Part shown: in pieces, positions 6,388 to 6,440 of the stretch
Layout: each line of letters opens with the position of its first letter
Numbering within the stretch: position 1 is the first letter of the stretch
Assembly: GCA_947174965.1 (NCBI GenBank)
Contig: CAMWKY010000126.1
Location: forward strand, 1-6,440
Direction of reading: 5' to 3'
Source: an uncultured Ruminococcus sp.
Lineage (GTDB): Bacteria > Bacillota > Clostridia > Oscillospirales > Ruminococcaceae
Length of the DNA stretch: 6,440 nt
Notes under the pieces: model-generated
Database searches by the model: none
Told to the model about the DNA's origin: nothing
Seen by the model: the letters and a program-made list of their open reading frames with translations, nothing else
Translations under genes and position numbers: made by a program

Positions 6388-6416
6388 ATTTTAGCATAAT
6401 TATCCTTATTTGTCAA
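6388..6416 (-). promoter_or_regulatory. Predicted sigma-A promoter of aqpZ
   Basis: On the minus strand a perfect -35 TTGACA (6411-6416) is separated by exactly 17 bp from TAAAAT (6388-6393, five of six matches to TATAAT). A TGC just before it makes an extended -10. Predicted start is near 6381, which gives a leader of about 40 nt before the ATG at 6341. This is the best promoter in the window. Confidence 0.82.
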
Positions 6417-6434
6417 TTAAAATTTCCAATAAGG
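6404..6434. repeat. Inverted repeat CCTTATT...AATAAGG flanking the aqpZ -35 box
   Basis: CCTTATT at 6404-6410 and its exact complement AATAAGG at 6428-6434 are separated by 17 bp that contain the TTGACA box. The arms are 24 bp apart centre to centre, a little over two helical turns, so they could be paired half-sites for a regulator. In this AT-rich sequence a seven-base match may also be chance. Confidence 0.3.
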
Positions 6435-6440
6435 GTATAG

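Overview
The window is AT-rich, tightly packed chromosomal DNA with strong AGGAGG-type ribosome binding sites and short intergenic gaps. Protein content fits a low-GC Clostridia-type Firmicute, most likely a Ruminococcus/Oscillospiraceae relative. The lineage is inferred from gene families, since no rRNA gene is present. I see no tRNA, rRNA, CRISPR array, insertion sequence or phage gene.

Layout. (1) Positions 1-1906, minus strand: an operon read right to left, with a small ACT-domain protein (UPF0237), its usual partner UPF0210/DUF711 ('PFL family'), and the start of an APH-fold, NahK-like sugar kinase that runs off the left edge. The last two genes share one base (TAATG). (2) 1907-2079: an AT-rich divergent promoter region. 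(3) 2080-5516, plus strand: a four-gene operon of a PHP-domain phosphatase (HisJ/HisK-like), an Lrp/AsnC regulator resembling B. subtilis AlaR, an aminotransferase resembling AlaT, and ispE of the MEP isoprenoid pathway. Gaps between its genes are 16 nt, 0 nt and an 11-bp overlap. (4) 5520-5559: a hairpin with T-runs on both sides, a bidirectional terminator between convergent genes. (5) 5571-6341, minus strand: an AqpZ-type aquaporin with its own near-consensus promoter and a perfect 15-bp palindrome at the predicted transcription start.

How the genes work together. AlaR and AlaT are a known regulator/enzyme pair for alanine-pyruvate transamination, and here they probably share a transcript with ispE, whose pathway starts from pyruvate and glyceraldehyde 3-phosphate; that link is inference. 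UPF0237 and UPF0210 are a widely conserved pair of unknown role, probably with ACT-domain sensing of a small ligand. The aquaporin is a stand-alone transcription unit.

Most of the window is ordinary core-genome content and I found no clear new system. The points most worth a second look are the kinase coupled to the uncharacterised UPF0237-UPF0210 pair, the palindrome at the aquaporin start site, and the single stop codon separating in-phase alaR and alaT.
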